Shown: piece by piece, positions 36,001 to 44,119 of the stretch
Position numbering within the stretch: position 1 is the stretch's first letter
Layout: every line of letters begins with the position of its first letter
Assembly: GCA_014654705.1 (NCBI GenBank)
Contig: JACVZY010000093.1
Location: 62,001 to 126,000 of the forward strand
Length of the DNA stretch: 64,000 nucleotides
Direction: 5' to 3'
From: Ignavibacteria bacterium
GTDB taxonomy: Bacteria > Bacteroidota > Ignavibacteria > Kapaibacteriales > UBA4661
Program-made: the position numbers and the translations under genes
Notes under the pieces: model-generated
Database searches by the model: none
The model's input: the letters and a program-made list of their open reading frames with translations, nothing else
What the model was told of the DNA's origin: nothing

Positions 36001-36938
36001 TTCTCCGCAATATCCGTCCTATCCACCACGAAATTCGGTCTGCCACGCGAGGCATCAAGCGCCCGCCAGACGTACTCGCCGATGACACCAAGCGCCATCA
36101 TCTGAAACGCTGAGACCATCACGAATACAACCATCAGCGATGTCCAACCTTGCACGTAGGGAATCCAACCGAACAATCGCGCCAGCATGATGAAACCGCC
36201 ATAACCAAACGCCGCCAAACCTAAAAGCAAGCCTAAAAACGAAATAGCGCGAATCGGGAAAAAGGAAAATGCAATAAAGGAATCAATGAGCAGTTTCACT
36301 TTCTTTGCCAACGTCCAGCGCGAAACACCGATGTCGCGTTTGCGGCGTGTGTAGGGGATGTTCACATATTCATAGCCTAGCCAGACCAGTAGATACAGGA
36401 TGTGCGTATTTTTTTCGGACATTTTGACAAGCTCATCTTTGAGGGCTTTGTCGAATAGAACAAGGTCGAAGCCGCCATCCGGGACGTTTTTTAGCGCCAA
36501 ACGCTTAATAAGTGCGTGGAAGGTCGTGGCAAAAAAACGCTGCCCGAAAGATTCTTCGCGGTCGGTTCGGTTTGCCAGCACCAGCTTCAAGCCTTGCTTC
36601 CAATAGCCATACATTTTAGGAATCAGTTCCGGCGGGTCTTGCAAGTCAGCAGCGAGAATCACGCACACATCACCCGTCGCGTAGTGGAGTCCCGCGAGAA
36701 TGGCGCTGTGCGAACCCACATTAGAAGCTAGCTTCACGGCTTTTACGTTCTGTGGGTATTTCTTGTGAAACGTCAAAATCGCGTCGTAGGTGCGGTCTTT
36801 CGAGCCGTCGTCCACCAGCACGTATTCAAACTCCACGTCTGCATCGAACTCTTTCTCGTTTTCGATGAGTGTTTGTGCGGTAACGGGTATATTTTCTTCG
36901 TTGAAATAGCAGGGAATGATGATGGAGAGTTTGGGCAT
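35997..36938 (-). CDS. GT2 polyprenyl-phosphate glycosyltransferase (DPM1/GtrB-like)
   Basis: A 313-residue protein with a GT-A domain and two C-terminal membrane spans. Key motifs are LSIIIPCYFNEENI, VLVDDGSKDRTY (nucleotide-sugar Asp), ILAADLQDPPELI (DxD-like) and the RRKRDIGVSRW segment that typifies the DPM1/GtrB subgroup. The spans are FFPIRAISFLGLLLGLAAF and SLMVVFVMVSAFQMMALG. It loads a sugar from a nucleotide donor onto undecaprenyl-phosphate. Its stop overlaps the next gene start, and it begins 29 bases after the first GT39 gene, so the three are one operon. Confidence 0.9.
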   Translation of the reverse strand: MPKLSIIIPCYFNEENIPVTAQTLIENEKEFDADVEFEYVLVDDGSKDRTYDAILTFHKKYPQNVKAVKLASNVGSHSAILAGLHYATGDVCVILAADLQDPPELIPKMYGYWKQGLKLVLANRTDREESFGQRFFATTFHALIKRLALKNVPDGGFDLVLFDKALKDELVKMSEKNTHILYLLVWLGYEYVNIPYTRRKRDIGVSRWTLAKKVKLLIDSFIAFSFFPIRAISFLGLLLGLAAFGYGGFIMLARLFGWIPYVQGWTSLMVVFVMVSAFQMMALGVIGEYVWRALDASRGRPNFVVDRTDIAEK

Positions 36939-36967
36939 GATGTTTTTGTATTGAATTCAAAAAGCTA

Positions 36968-38425
36968 TCAATTTTTACGACGCTGCAAAAGCCAGTAGTC
37001 ACTTGTGCGTTGAAGGGTTATAAATGCTGAATCCAGCTCGGCAGCATGCTTTTCAGCATCCGCAATTACATCGCGCTCTTCGCCGAAGCGATTCACAATG
37101 ACATATTCAATAGCGCGAATATCGCAAAACTGTTTGAGACTGCCAGCAGTAATCGTTGGACGGTCGCCTTCCATCGTTGCAAATGCTTGGTTGAAGGCGA
37201 TAAGATGTAAGCGCCCAATTTCGTTGTACATAAGATTGAGTGGCGCTAAACACCGCGCTCCATCGGGAATAGAGTGTGTGATGTCACGGTTCAATTCGCT
37301 CACATTTTCTTTGTGCAGGGCATCGGTTATCTGAAAATATATGCCATAGCCTATAAAAGCAACACTGCAAATGCCGCATACAATCTTGGCTATGCGCCCC
37401 TTCGACCAAACATCCGGCGCTGCATCGGCAATGAGAAGTGCAAGGAATGGCGCGTAAAGCGCGAAATAATCACGTTTATCTTCCAGCATCACGCCTAACA
37501 CAACAAAAAGCGCCGCGCAATACCACCGCAAAAAGCGGCGCAGATGCGAGGGATTACGCCACGTAGCGACAAGAAGTGCAAGCGAGAATACGCTCACCAT
37601 GATAAATTGCGGCTTACGAAAAAAACGCTGCTGTTCGTCCAGCAAGTGTTGAAGCGGTGTCCACCAATGCCAGAGAAATTTTGCTTGCGATTGAGGTTGC
37701 GATGCTTGCAATCGTGCGAGGTCGGCATGAAGCCACATATCTATCGGGTAGGGAGAAAAAACCACAAGCGCCACACAAGCAAAGAGCGCTGTGCTTTGCC
37801 AACGCTTTACTCGGAGAAGCATGAGCACTCCCGCACCCGCATACATACAGCCAGCCAGATGCGTCAACATAGCAGCACCGGCAAATGCGCCGGCAAGAAT
37901 CACGGCAATCGTGCGCTTTTGCTTGGAAATCTGCTCGTGCATCAAGCCGACAAAGAGCGTAGCAAAGCTCAAGAAGCCAAAAGCCGCCGTTTCAACTTCC
38001 GGGCGAAAACATTTAACGTGGTAAAAAAAAGACGGAATGAGTAATAATGCGGCAAGAGCGAGAATTGCTTGCTGCTTTTGCCAGCGCCAAGAGCGGGTTG
38101 TCAGTTGCCAAAGCGCAACCATAATGACACCGCCCGAAAGCAAAGAAACAAGCCGCACTGCCCAAAGATGCACACCGAAAAGCTTTAGCATCAATGCGCC
38201 ACTCCACGTGGCAAGGTGGTGATGAAGAACGACGTATTCATCCTGCCGCAAATACCCCTCCCAAAAATGCGAATGCACATAGCCATCGCGGGCAAAGAAA
38301 TAAGCATATTCGCCAATGAAGGCTTCATCCACATAAAAATCGTGGTACGGGATGCTCAAGGCAAACAATGCTGCGCCAAATGCTGCACAGACAAGCCCAA
38401 GGCGATAGAGCGTTGATGGAGTCAT
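36968..38425 (-). CDS. GT39-like membrane glycosyltransferase (first of the operon)
   Basis: A 485-residue polytopic protein with a first span followed by DFYVDEAFIGEYAYFF, where the Asp-Glu pair matches the catalytic site of ArnT/PMT enzymes. Around ten hydrophobic spans and a short soluble C-terminus follow. It resembles the other GT39 gene of the operon in plan but not closely in sequence, so the two probably use different acceptors or sugars. It opens the operon. The next gene upstream (38463-38846) is on the same strand but 37 bases away and unrelated in function. Confidence 0.8.
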   Translation of the reverse strand: MTPSTLYRLGLVCAAFGAALFALSIPYHDFYVDEAFIGEYAYFFARDGYVHSHFWEGYLRQDEYVVLHHHLATWSGALMLKLFGVHLWAVRLVSLLSGGVIMVALWQLTTRSWRWQKQQAILALAALLLIPSFFYHVKCFRPEVETAAFGFLSFATLFVGLMHEQISKQKRTIAVILAGAFAGAAMLTHLAGCMYAGAGVLMLLRVKRWQSTALFACVALVVFSPYPIDMWLHADLARLQASQPQSQAKFLWHWWTPLQHLLDEQQRFFRKPQFIMVSVFSLALLVATWRNPSHLRRFLRWYCAALFVVLGVMLEDKRDYFALYAPFLALLIADAAPDVWSKGRIAKIVCGICSVAFIGYGIYFQITDALHKENVSELNRDITHSIPDGARCLAPLNLMYNEIGRLHLIAFNQAFATMEGDRPTITAGSLKQFCDIRAIEYVIVNRFGEERDVIADAEKHAAELDSAFITLQRTSDYWLLQRRKN

Positions 38426-38462
38426 GGATGGGAATTAGTACTGTAAGTGAGTGTGGGCAGCT

Positions 38463-38846
38463 TTACAAGAACATATCCGGCTTCCAAAGATGCTTCTCCA
38501 GATTGACCGCCTCGCCGATAAATTCTACGCCCTCTGCTTCTAAAAGCTCTCGCATGAGCGTGGGCGTAGCAAAGTGGTGCTTGCCAGAAAGCTCGCCATT
38601 GCGATTGATAACGCGGTGTGCCGGAACATCGGTGGCGCGGTGCGCACTGTCAACGGCATTCATAGCCCATCCGACCATACGCGCCGAAGACTTTGCGCCA
38701 AGTGCTTCGGCAATGTGTCCATATGTGGTTACACGCCCGAAAGGAATTTGCCGCGCGATTTCGTACACGCGTTGGTAGAAATCGTCCTGCTTCGTAGTTT
38801 TTGGCGCAAAAGCGCTTTCCATTACTTCCCGTCTTTTCTGAGGCAT
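38463..38846 (-). CDS. Alkyltransferase-like protein (ATL; Cys-less MGMT relative)
   Basis: A 127-residue protein of the O6-alkylguanine-DNA alkyltransferase family. The fold-typical segments are FYQRVYEIARQIPFGRVTTY, GHIAEALGAKSSARMVGW and PAHRVINRNG. The active-site motif, PCHRV in alkyltransferases, reads PAHRV, so the acceptor Cys is Ala. Such proteins bind alkylated guanine and flag it for nucleotide excision repair. The frame extends to 39245, but that part overlaps the divergent gene and has no family content. I chose the ATG at 38846; 38822 is also possible. Confidence 0.85.
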   Translation of the reverse strand: MPQKRREVMESAFAPKTTKQDDFYQRVYEIARQIPFGRVTTYGHIAEALGAKSSARMVGWAMNAVDSAHRATDVPAHRVINRNGELSGKHHFATPTLMRELLEAEGVEFIGEAVNLEKHLWKPDMFL

Positions 38847-38958
38847 ACCGTTTATACTTTCTGTCGCGCCGATTCGCGGGTAGTGAATGAGGAAAATTTT
38901 TCGCAAATTTGCGGAAAGAATCTGATTTCTCAAACCATTTGCTTTCCAAACACCGTTA

Positions 38959-39774
38959 ATGCTTGATTTACAGCCTTCTCTTCCACGCCGAATTGTTTGC
39001 CTCACCGAGGAAACGGTCGAAACATTGTATCTTCTCGGCGCGGATGAGCTTATCATAGGCATATCCGGCTTTACTGTGCGCCCGAAAGAAGCGCGAAAGA
39101 CCAAGCCCCAAATTAGCACATATCTGGATGCTAACATTGAACAGATTCTTGCTCTCAAGCCAGATGTAGTATTGGCGTGGTCGGATTTGCAAGCAGATAT
39201 TTGCGCAAACCTGATGCGAGCAGGCGTAGAAGTCATCGGATTCAATCACCGTTCGGTGCAGGGTATTTTATCCATGATGCTTCGTCTGGGTGCTCTTGTA
39301 GGCAAGCAGAGTGAAGCTACACATTTGGTTACAAAACTACAAGCAGGGCTTCAGGATGCTCATTTGCGGGGCGAGGGGCGCAGACAAAAGCCGCGCGTCT
39401 ATTTTGAAGAATGGTACGATCCTCTTATTTCGGGCATTTGCTGGGTGAGCGAGGTCATCGAACTTTGCGGCGGCGTAGATATTTTCGCCGAGAATCGCCA
39501 TTTTCCTGATGCCAAGCGGCGCATTATTGCCGACCCCGATGAAATCATTCGCCGTAAGCCTGATATTATCGTCGCTTCATGGTGTGGAAAGATGTTCAAG
39601 CCTGAACGCCTCATCGCACGTGAGGGCTGGCAAGAAATCCCCGCCGTAGCGAATGGATGGTTGTTTGAAATTCCCTCGCCGATAATTTTACAACCCGGAC
39701 CGGCGGCTTTGACAGAGGGCGTAGAGCGGTTATTGAAAATTTTCGATGAATGGGAAGCGCGACAAGCACAATAA
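38959..39774 (+). CDS. Periplasmic-binding-protein-fold protein without signal peptide (BtuF/TroA-like)
   Basis: A 271-residue protein with the two-lobe fold of cobalamin and siderophore binding proteins. The first lobe has RIVCLTEETVETLYLLGAD and LALKPDVVLAW; the second has RVYFEEWYDPLISG, the IELCGGVDIFAE segment, and RRKPDIIVASWCG, all common in this family. It begins MLDLQPSLPRRIV with no hydrophobic leader, so it should stay in the cytoplasm, unlike transporter components. No permease or ATPase gene is nearby. It diverges from the ATL gene. It might bind a corrinoid or metal-chelate inside the cell. Confidence 0.8.
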   Translation: MLDLQPSLPRRIVCLTEETVETLYLLGADELIIGISGFTVRPKEARKTKPQISTYLDANIEQILALKPDVVLAWSDLQADICANLMRAGVEVIGFNHRSVQGILSMMLRLGALVGKQSEATHLVTKLQAGLQDAHLRGEGRRQKPRVYFEEWYDPLISGICWVSEVIELCGGVDIFAENRHFPDAKRRIIADPDEIIRRKPDIIVASWCGKMFKPERLIAREGWQEIPAVANGWLFEIPSPIILQPGPAALTEGVERLLKIFDEWEARQAQ

Positions 39775-39826
39775 ATTGACAATCACTTTCATTCCAATAC
39801 TTTCTCCATACTTTCCCCCTAAAACT

Positions 39827-40267
39827 ATGACCATCGCAATCGGCTCCGACCACGCGGGCTTCGGCTATAAACAAGAACTTGCTGACTTTCTGCGTACTAA
39901 TGGGCATACCGTTGAAGACTTCGGCACACATTCGCTGGACTCCGTAGATTATCCTGATTTTGCTGCGGCAGTTGGTCGTGCTGTGGCAAATGGTGGTGCG
40001 CCGTTAGGCGTACTGGTCTGCGGAAGCGGCATCGGCGTTTCGATTACCGCCAATAAAATAGCGGGTGTGCGTGCGGCAAATTGCCTCACCGAAGAAATGG
40101 CACGTCTGGCGCGGCAGCACAACAATGCGAATGTGGTCACGATTGGCGAGCGCTTGATGACGCTGAATACTGCTAAGGCAATTGTCAAAGCATTTTTGGA
40201 AACAACCTTTGAAGGTGGGCGACATGCAAACCGCGTGGAGAAGATACACCTGCTGACAGGGTGCTAG
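39827..40267 (+). CDS. rpiB: Ribose-5-phosphate isomerase B
   Basis: Interconverts ribose 5-phosphate and ribulose 5-phosphate in the pentose phosphate pathway. The 146-residue protein has IAIGSDHAGFGYKQEL at the start, DFGTHSLDSVDYPDFA, and the active-site LVCGSGIGVSITANKI with the catalytic Cys. LTEEMARLARQHNNANV and TFEGGRHANRVEKI complete the LacAB/RpiB signature. The frame is open from 39746, but homology starts at the ATG at 39827. It is close behind the binding-protein-fold gene, with 52 bases between them. Confidence 0.95.
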   Translation: MTIAIGSDHAGFGYKQELADFLRTNGHTVEDFGTHSLDSVDYPDFAAAVGRAVANGGAPLGVLVCGSGIGVSITANKIAGVRAANCLTEEMARLARQHNNANVVTIGERLMTLNTAKAIVKAFLETTFEGGRHANRVEKIHLLTGC

Positions 40268-40297
40268 ATTTCGCTCATGTTTTACTCGCTCATCCTT

Positions 40298-40792
40298 TTA
40301 GCCGCCAAAGAGTTTTTTCATCACTTCCATCTCTGAGCGCGAGACATGTGTGGGCTTATCGCTGGTGGCAAGGCGTTTGTCTTGCGGGCTGGACTTTGTG
40401 CCGGAGACCGATGCACGAGCCTCGCGCAAAAATGATTCTGATGATTTGACCGTACAACCACTGCGTTTTGCAAAATTGTGCACTTCCGTATCGGACGAAA
40501 CAACAGTGGCAAGGTGTGGCTGCTCCTCGCGGCGCACGAGGTCTTTGATGATGTCGTCTGCTTCTTGGAAACGCCGCGTTTCTCGCACAACCACATTGCG
40601 GAGAGAACTTGCAACACCAGCATTTACACCATCGAAAACGAGTGTGAAATACACATCTGGGCGCTTGCGGGCAAGCCCTTCCACCAAATACACAAGCGAC
40701 TGCCTTGCTTCGGTGAGCGAGGAGTCCATCTGACGCTTCATTGTTGCGTCCTTGTGCATGATATTGTGTGCGTCTAAGATGTAGTGTTGCAT
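40298..40792 (-). CDS. NYN-domain (YacP-like) RNA-associated protein
   Basis: A 164-residue PIN-like NYN domain protein. Asp residues in the metal site are visible in YILDAHNIMHKD, VFDGVNAGVAS, EADDIIKDLV and VVSSDTEVHNFA, which is the YacP arrangement. YacP (Rae1) of Bacillus is a ribosome-associated mRNA endonuclease. The frame is open to 40939, but the ATG at 40792 puts the first motif near the N-terminus, as in the family. It diverges from the pseudouridine synthase gene, 48 bases apart, so their promoters share a small region. Confidence 0.85.
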   Translation of the reverse strand: MQHYILDAHNIMHKDATMKRQMDSSLTEARQSLVYLVEGLARKRPDVYFTLVFDGVNAGVASSLRNVVVRETRRFQEADDIIKDLVRREEQPHLATVVSSDTEVHNFAKRSGCTVKSSESFLREARASVSGTKSSPQDKRLATSDKPTHVSRSEMEVMKKLFGG

Positions 40793-40840
40793 GGTGCTTA
40801 CGTTGTGATTGCTTCTCACCTCAATATACGCATTTACCCG

Positions 40841-41419
40841 ATGATTATTGCCTTTTACAAGCCCTACGGCGTACTTTCGCAATTCACCGGCGACGGCTCT
40901 GCGAATCGAACACTCTCGGAATTTGGCTTTCCACCTCATATTTACCCCGTTGGACGCTTGGATGCAGATTCTGAAGGCTTTTTGCTGCTTTCGGATGAAA
41001 CGTCTATGGTCAAATACCTATTAGAACCGAAATACGCCCATCCACGCGAGTATTGGGTGCAAGTGGAGGGCAATACCGAACAAACTGCCTTAGAAAGCCT
41101 TAAAAAGGGGATTCAAATTCAAGGCTATACGACAAAACCATGCCAAGCGCGATTACTTTCGGAACACGATATTACCCACCTACCTGAACGCATACCGCCT
41201 ATCCGTTATCGCAAGAATACTCCTACCTCATGGATTTCGCTCGAATTGACGGAAGGTAAAAATCGTCAAGTTCGCCGTATGACAGCTGCCGTGGGTTTAC
41301 CAACCTTACGCCTTGTCCGCGTGAGAATTGGTGAATTGTCATTACCATTTTGGGAAACAGGCGCTTGGCGGGAAGTGACCATGAATGAGCGACACCGTGT
41401 TCTTGGTCGCTTTATCTAA
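40841..41419 (+). CDS. RsuA/RluE-type rRNA pseudouridine synthase
   Basis: A 192-residue pseudouridine synthase. The catalytic Asp is in GRLDADSEGFLLLSDE, and GKNRQVRRMTAAVGLPTLRL is the standard RsuA-family end motif. There is no N-terminal S4 domain, so the protein is closest to RluE, which modifies 23S rRNA U2457. The N-terminal FYKPYGVLSQF is usual. The frame is open from 40784, but the ATG at 40841 matches family length. Confidence 0.9.
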   Translation: MIIAFYKPYGVLSQFTGDGSANRTLSEFGFPPHIYPVGRLDADSEGFLLLSDETSMVKYLLEPKYAHPREYWVQVEGNTEQTALESLKKGIQIQGYTTKPCQARLLSEHDITHLPERIPPIRYRKNTPTSWISLELTEGKNRQVRRMTAAVGLPTLRLVRVRIGELSLPFWETGAWREVTMNERHRVLGRFI

Positions 41420-41508
41420 ACTGCTTTTCTACCGTAATACCTCACCGCATAGCCCTACCATGACTTTTGGTCATACAAACTTCTCACTCTTGTACACTAC
41501 CCTTCAAG

Positions 41509-41620
41509 TGTCTCAATGTGTATTTTTGTAAAATGAGACAGTGTAATGTCGGCAATGTGGAAAAGTGTCAGGTAAATCCGACACAATATTATAAAGTGTC
41601 AGGAAAACTTGACACTTTTT
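41509..41620. repeat. Cluster of TGTCA/TGACA hairpins
   Basis: This lies in a 288-base gap between the pseudouridine synthase and CAP genes. TGTCTCA (41509-41515) pairs with TGAGACA (41534-41540). Then two tandem 24-base copies (41561-41584 and 41592-41615) each contain AAGTGTCAGG and end in GACAC, forming their own small hairpins. The second is followed by five T and could act as a terminator. Such ends recall IS481-family termini, but no transposase is present. Confidence 0.5.
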
Positions 41621-41707
41621 CCTCCAAACACCGCATAGAATCATGCGAAAGCACTTTGGCATGGATATTGAAATAGAGGGAGTATTCCAACAATTGAAAG
41701 TACGGCT

Positions 41708-42256
41708 ATGAAAACAATATCAACTACAACTTCGCATAAAACCACAAGCAGTATCATTACCTTGCCGCGTATTATTATCGGCATTGTAATTATCTGTCTT
41801 GCGTTACAAATTCAAAAAAGCAAATCGGTTGAACTGCCCAAATACTCCCTTCCGGAATACGTGAAGGAAAGTGTATTGGAGCGAGTCAACAACCACCGTT
41901 CTTCCGTTCATGCTCAAGAATTGACGCTGAATGATTCGCTTTCCGCCGAAGCGCGTCGCTATTGCGAGATGATTGCAAAAGGCAATCTCCAAGCGAATCT
42001 GGCAAGTGTCAATCTCAACATGGCGCTTAATAAGCGCGATGTAGAGGCATGGGACAACCAAAAAGGTGTACTTCGCAATGTCGCGGTGTTTGAATCCACG
42101 AGCGGTAGCCCCGCTTTAGATGCAATGCGCACGTGGCTCGAACACAACGATGAAGCGAATAACCTTGAGAGCGGTGAGGTAACGACGACTGGTATTGGAG
42201 TGGTAAAAAAAGGTAATACCTATTATATTTGCCAACTATTTGCACCCCGCAAATAA
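41708..42256 (+). CDS. CAP-domain (SCP/PR-1) protein, membrane-anchored or secreted
   Basis: A 182-residue protein. One hydrophobic segment near residues 20-36 (LPRIIIGIVIICLALQI) is a signal anchor. The remainder fits the CAP fold: VNNHRSSVHAQELTLNDSLS, then SAEARRYCEMI, then AMRTWLEHNDEANN, then TTTGIGVVKKGNTYYICQLF. The Tyr-Tyr...Gln-Phe ending is typical. It is smaller than the usual CAP domain, and the two catalytic-like His are not both evident. It follows the hairpin cluster. CAP proteins are secreted and bind lipids or act as proteases; the role here is not known. Confidence 0.75.
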   Translation: MKTISTTTSHKTTSSIITLPRIIIGIVIICLALQIQKSKSVELPKYSLPEYVKESVLERVNNHRSSVHAQELTLNDSLSAEARRYCEMIAKGNLQANLASVNLNMALNKRDVEAWDNQKGVLRNVAVFESTSGSPALDAMRTWLEHNDEANNLESGEVTTTGIGVVKKGNTYYICQLFAPRK

Positions 42257-42360
42257 TTATCCAATCAGGTGTTGTGCCGAATTGCAGCACATTGATATAA
42301 AGTTTGTATATTTGCCAGTGTATTCACAGTTTGTTCAACAATTAGAAGGAGAATCTGTTC

Positions 42361-42537
42361 ATGAGAAACTTCCGTTCATTGCTTGCGGTGGCTGCTGTTG
42401 CAGCTTTTAGCTTCGGTACCGTGTTTGCTGGTGGCGACAACTGCAAAGACAAAGATTGTTGCAAAACAAAAGCAGCAAAAACTTCAAAAAAAGCAGACAA
42501 GTCAACTGACAAAACTGCTGAAACGAAAAAATCGTAA
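42361..42537 (+). CDS. 58-residue secreted Lys-rich peptide with Cys motif
   Basis: A very small gene preceded by a strong ribosome site (GAAGGAGAA, 9 bases from the ATG) and followed by a hairpin and T tract. The first 23 residues are a signal peptide (LLAVAAVAAFSFGTVFAGG). The mature part begins DNCKDKDCCKTKAAKTSKKA and is basic and low in complexity, with three Cys close together that could bind metal or form disulfides. It has a clean gene structure: signal, stop and terminator. I do not know the family. It could be a small envelope or metal-binding peptide. Confidence 0.65.
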   Translation: MRNFRSLLAVAAVAAFSFGTVFAGGDNCKDKDCCKTKAAKTSKKADKSTDKTAETKKS

Positions 42538-42557
42538 GCACGTTCAAGTATTTAGAT

Positions 42558-42598
42558 AAAAAGCCGTATCGTTCGCCAAGAATGGTGCGGTTTTTTTT
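42558..42598 (+). terminator. Intrinsic terminator after the small secreted peptide gene
   Basis: AAAAAGCCGTATC (42558-42570) pairs with GGTGCGG (42584-42590), using two G-T pairs and one bulge, and is followed by a run of eight T. It begins about 20 bases after the stop at 42537. Confidence 0.75.
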
Positions 42599-42936
42599 GC
42601 CCCGTTCCGCACCCCTAATCCGCATATAAACTTGTCTTGGAGCACGTACTCATTAAACTTTTCTCGCCTACCAATGAATCAAAGAATTACATAGTACGCC
42701 GTAGTATGAAGCCGGACAAGCAATTAGAACTGGTACTGTATCAGCAATAAATTTTGATTTGCTTTTCTTCAAAAAACGTGTAGTTTAGGGCTTTACAAGG
42801 CAGTAATTGTGTATTATATGTTCGCATTGTATCGTCGTTATGAAGATATATCAGGTTCAAACGCATTCAATGTACTATGCAATCCAAATCAAAAATTGTT
42901 TTACCTACCCTTGATCGAGAAAAAGAGGAGTGTTTC
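42599..42936. other. 338-base gap before the LRR gene
   Basis: After the terminator the gap has no convincing gene. A stretch from about 42623 to 42750 is open in one plus frame but has no ATG until 42706 and no ribosome site. It may be a gene remnant. The region from 42760 to 42930 is AT-rich and probably holds the promoter and ribosome site (AGAGGAG, 42924-42930) of the LRR gene. Confidence 0.5.
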
Positions 42937-44061
42937 ATGCACCGCTATTTTGCAGTGATAATCGTTTGTCTCTTTATGCTGATGCAATACAATCAGGCAT
43001 ATGCTCAAAAAAAAAGTAAAACAAAGGTAACACCTTCTTCTAACGGTCAATCGAAGTCCCCAGCACCTGCTTCCTCAAGTTCAGGACAGGCACAAAAAGA
43101 TAAAGCCGGGCAGATACAAGTTGCCCCTGAACTCAAGCCCGGTCCACTTCTTGATTCGGCACAATTACTCATTCAGCCAACATTTACCTCGCTTCTTGAT
43201 GCGCTCCCACGTGCTGAAAAAGTCTATAAACTACGGTTGGATGAAAACAATCTAACAACACTTCCGGCAACAATCGGGCAGCTTGTTAATCTTCAAGAAC
43301 TATCTCTGGACCGCAATCTCTTAACGACCCTCCCGCCGGAGATTGGCAAACTTACCAATCTTCAAGTGCTTGTGCTTGATAAAAACAAGATTAAACGCTT
43401 GCCACGTGAAATAATGAACCTACGGAATTTGCAGAAGTTATACCTCAACAATTACAACCAAATTGAAGAAAGCGATGATGCCACGCCTGGCGAAGAACTA
43501 AGGATGCTCTGGGCTGGAATAGATAGTTTAACAAAACTAGAAACGCTTGGTTTGGGCGGCAACAAATTCAAAGAGGTTCCCCCTGCCATTGCAAAGATTA
43601 AATCAATACGTCATCTTTACATTAACGACAACAATTTAAGCGAATTACCGTCATCTATCGCTAGCCTTGAGCATCTTGAGCATCTTGATGTAAGCAATAA
43701 TCAACTAAAAGCCTTACCGGAAGTAATAGGAAGGCTCAAAACCTTGCAAATGCTTGACTGTCGCTTGAACAGTTTGCTCAAAGTTCCTACTGAAATTGGC
43801 GGCTGCGCAGGACTAATAGAATTAGATTTAGGGTTTAATCTTCTTAAAGAATTGCCCGATGAAATTGGCAATCTTAAAAATCTTGAAAAGGTCAATATTA
43901 GTAATAATCGCCTTACAACACTTCCGGCAACTATCGAGAAATGGGAAAAACTCAAAAAGCTTAAAATGACTGATAACTCGTTCAAAGACGATGCTTATAT
44001 CAGCGCTTTGTGCCGAAAACTTCCCCGTAAAGCCTCTATTGATAGAGACATAAAAAAATAG
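42937..44061 (+). CDS. Exported leucine-rich-repeat protein
   Basis: A 374-residue protein. AGAGGAG precedes the ATG at 42937; the frame is open from 42877, but the signal peptide (RYFAVIIVCLFMLMQYN...AYAQ) starts at 42937. A Ser/Lys/Pro-rich linker follows. About ten LRRs of about 23 residues come next, for example LQELSLDRNLLTTLPPEIG and LEHLDVSNNQLKALPEVIG, of the LPxxIG bacterial type. There is no obvious second domain or lipobox. By eye its GC is lower than the neighbouring housekeeping genes. It is a likely surface or periplasmic binding protein, though I cannot name a partner. Confidence 0.85.
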   Translation: MHRYFAVIIVCLFMLMQYNQAYAQKKSKTKVTPSSNGQSKSPAPASSSSGQAQKDKAGQIQVAPELKPGPLLDSAQLLIQPTFTSLLDALPRAEKVYKLRLDENNLTTLPATIGQLVNLQELSLDRNLLTTLPPEIGKLTNLQVLVLDKNKIKRLPREIMNLRNLQKLYLNNYNQIEESDDATPGEELRMLWAGIDSLTKLETLGLGGNKFKEVPPAIAKIKSIRHLYINDNNLSELPSSIASLEHLEHLDVSNNQLKALPEVIGRLKTLQMLDCRLNSLLKVPTEIGGCAGLIELDLGFNLLKELPDEIGNLKNLEKVNISNNRLTTLPATIEKWEKLKKLKMTDNSFKDDAYISALCRKLPRKASIDRDIKK

Positions 44062-44119
44062 GATATTGCCTCTCCAACAAAGGAGTGAACAGAGTTGCAA
44101 GGGTACTACCTTAGCGATG

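Noticed and set aside
38847-39245. N-terminal extension of the alkyltransferase-like protein to 39245
   Set aside because: The extension overlaps the divergent binding-protein gene and has no family homology. The gene is expected to start near 38846.
41509-41620. Complete insertion sequence at the TGTCA hairpins
   Set aside because: No transposase frame lies within or beside the repeats; at most a remnant is possible.
42623-42750. Open stretch of about 42 codons after the secreted-peptide terminator, ending SMKPDKQLELVLYQQ
   Set aside because: The only ATG is near the end, and there is no ribosome site. It may be a gene remnant, but I cannot identify it.
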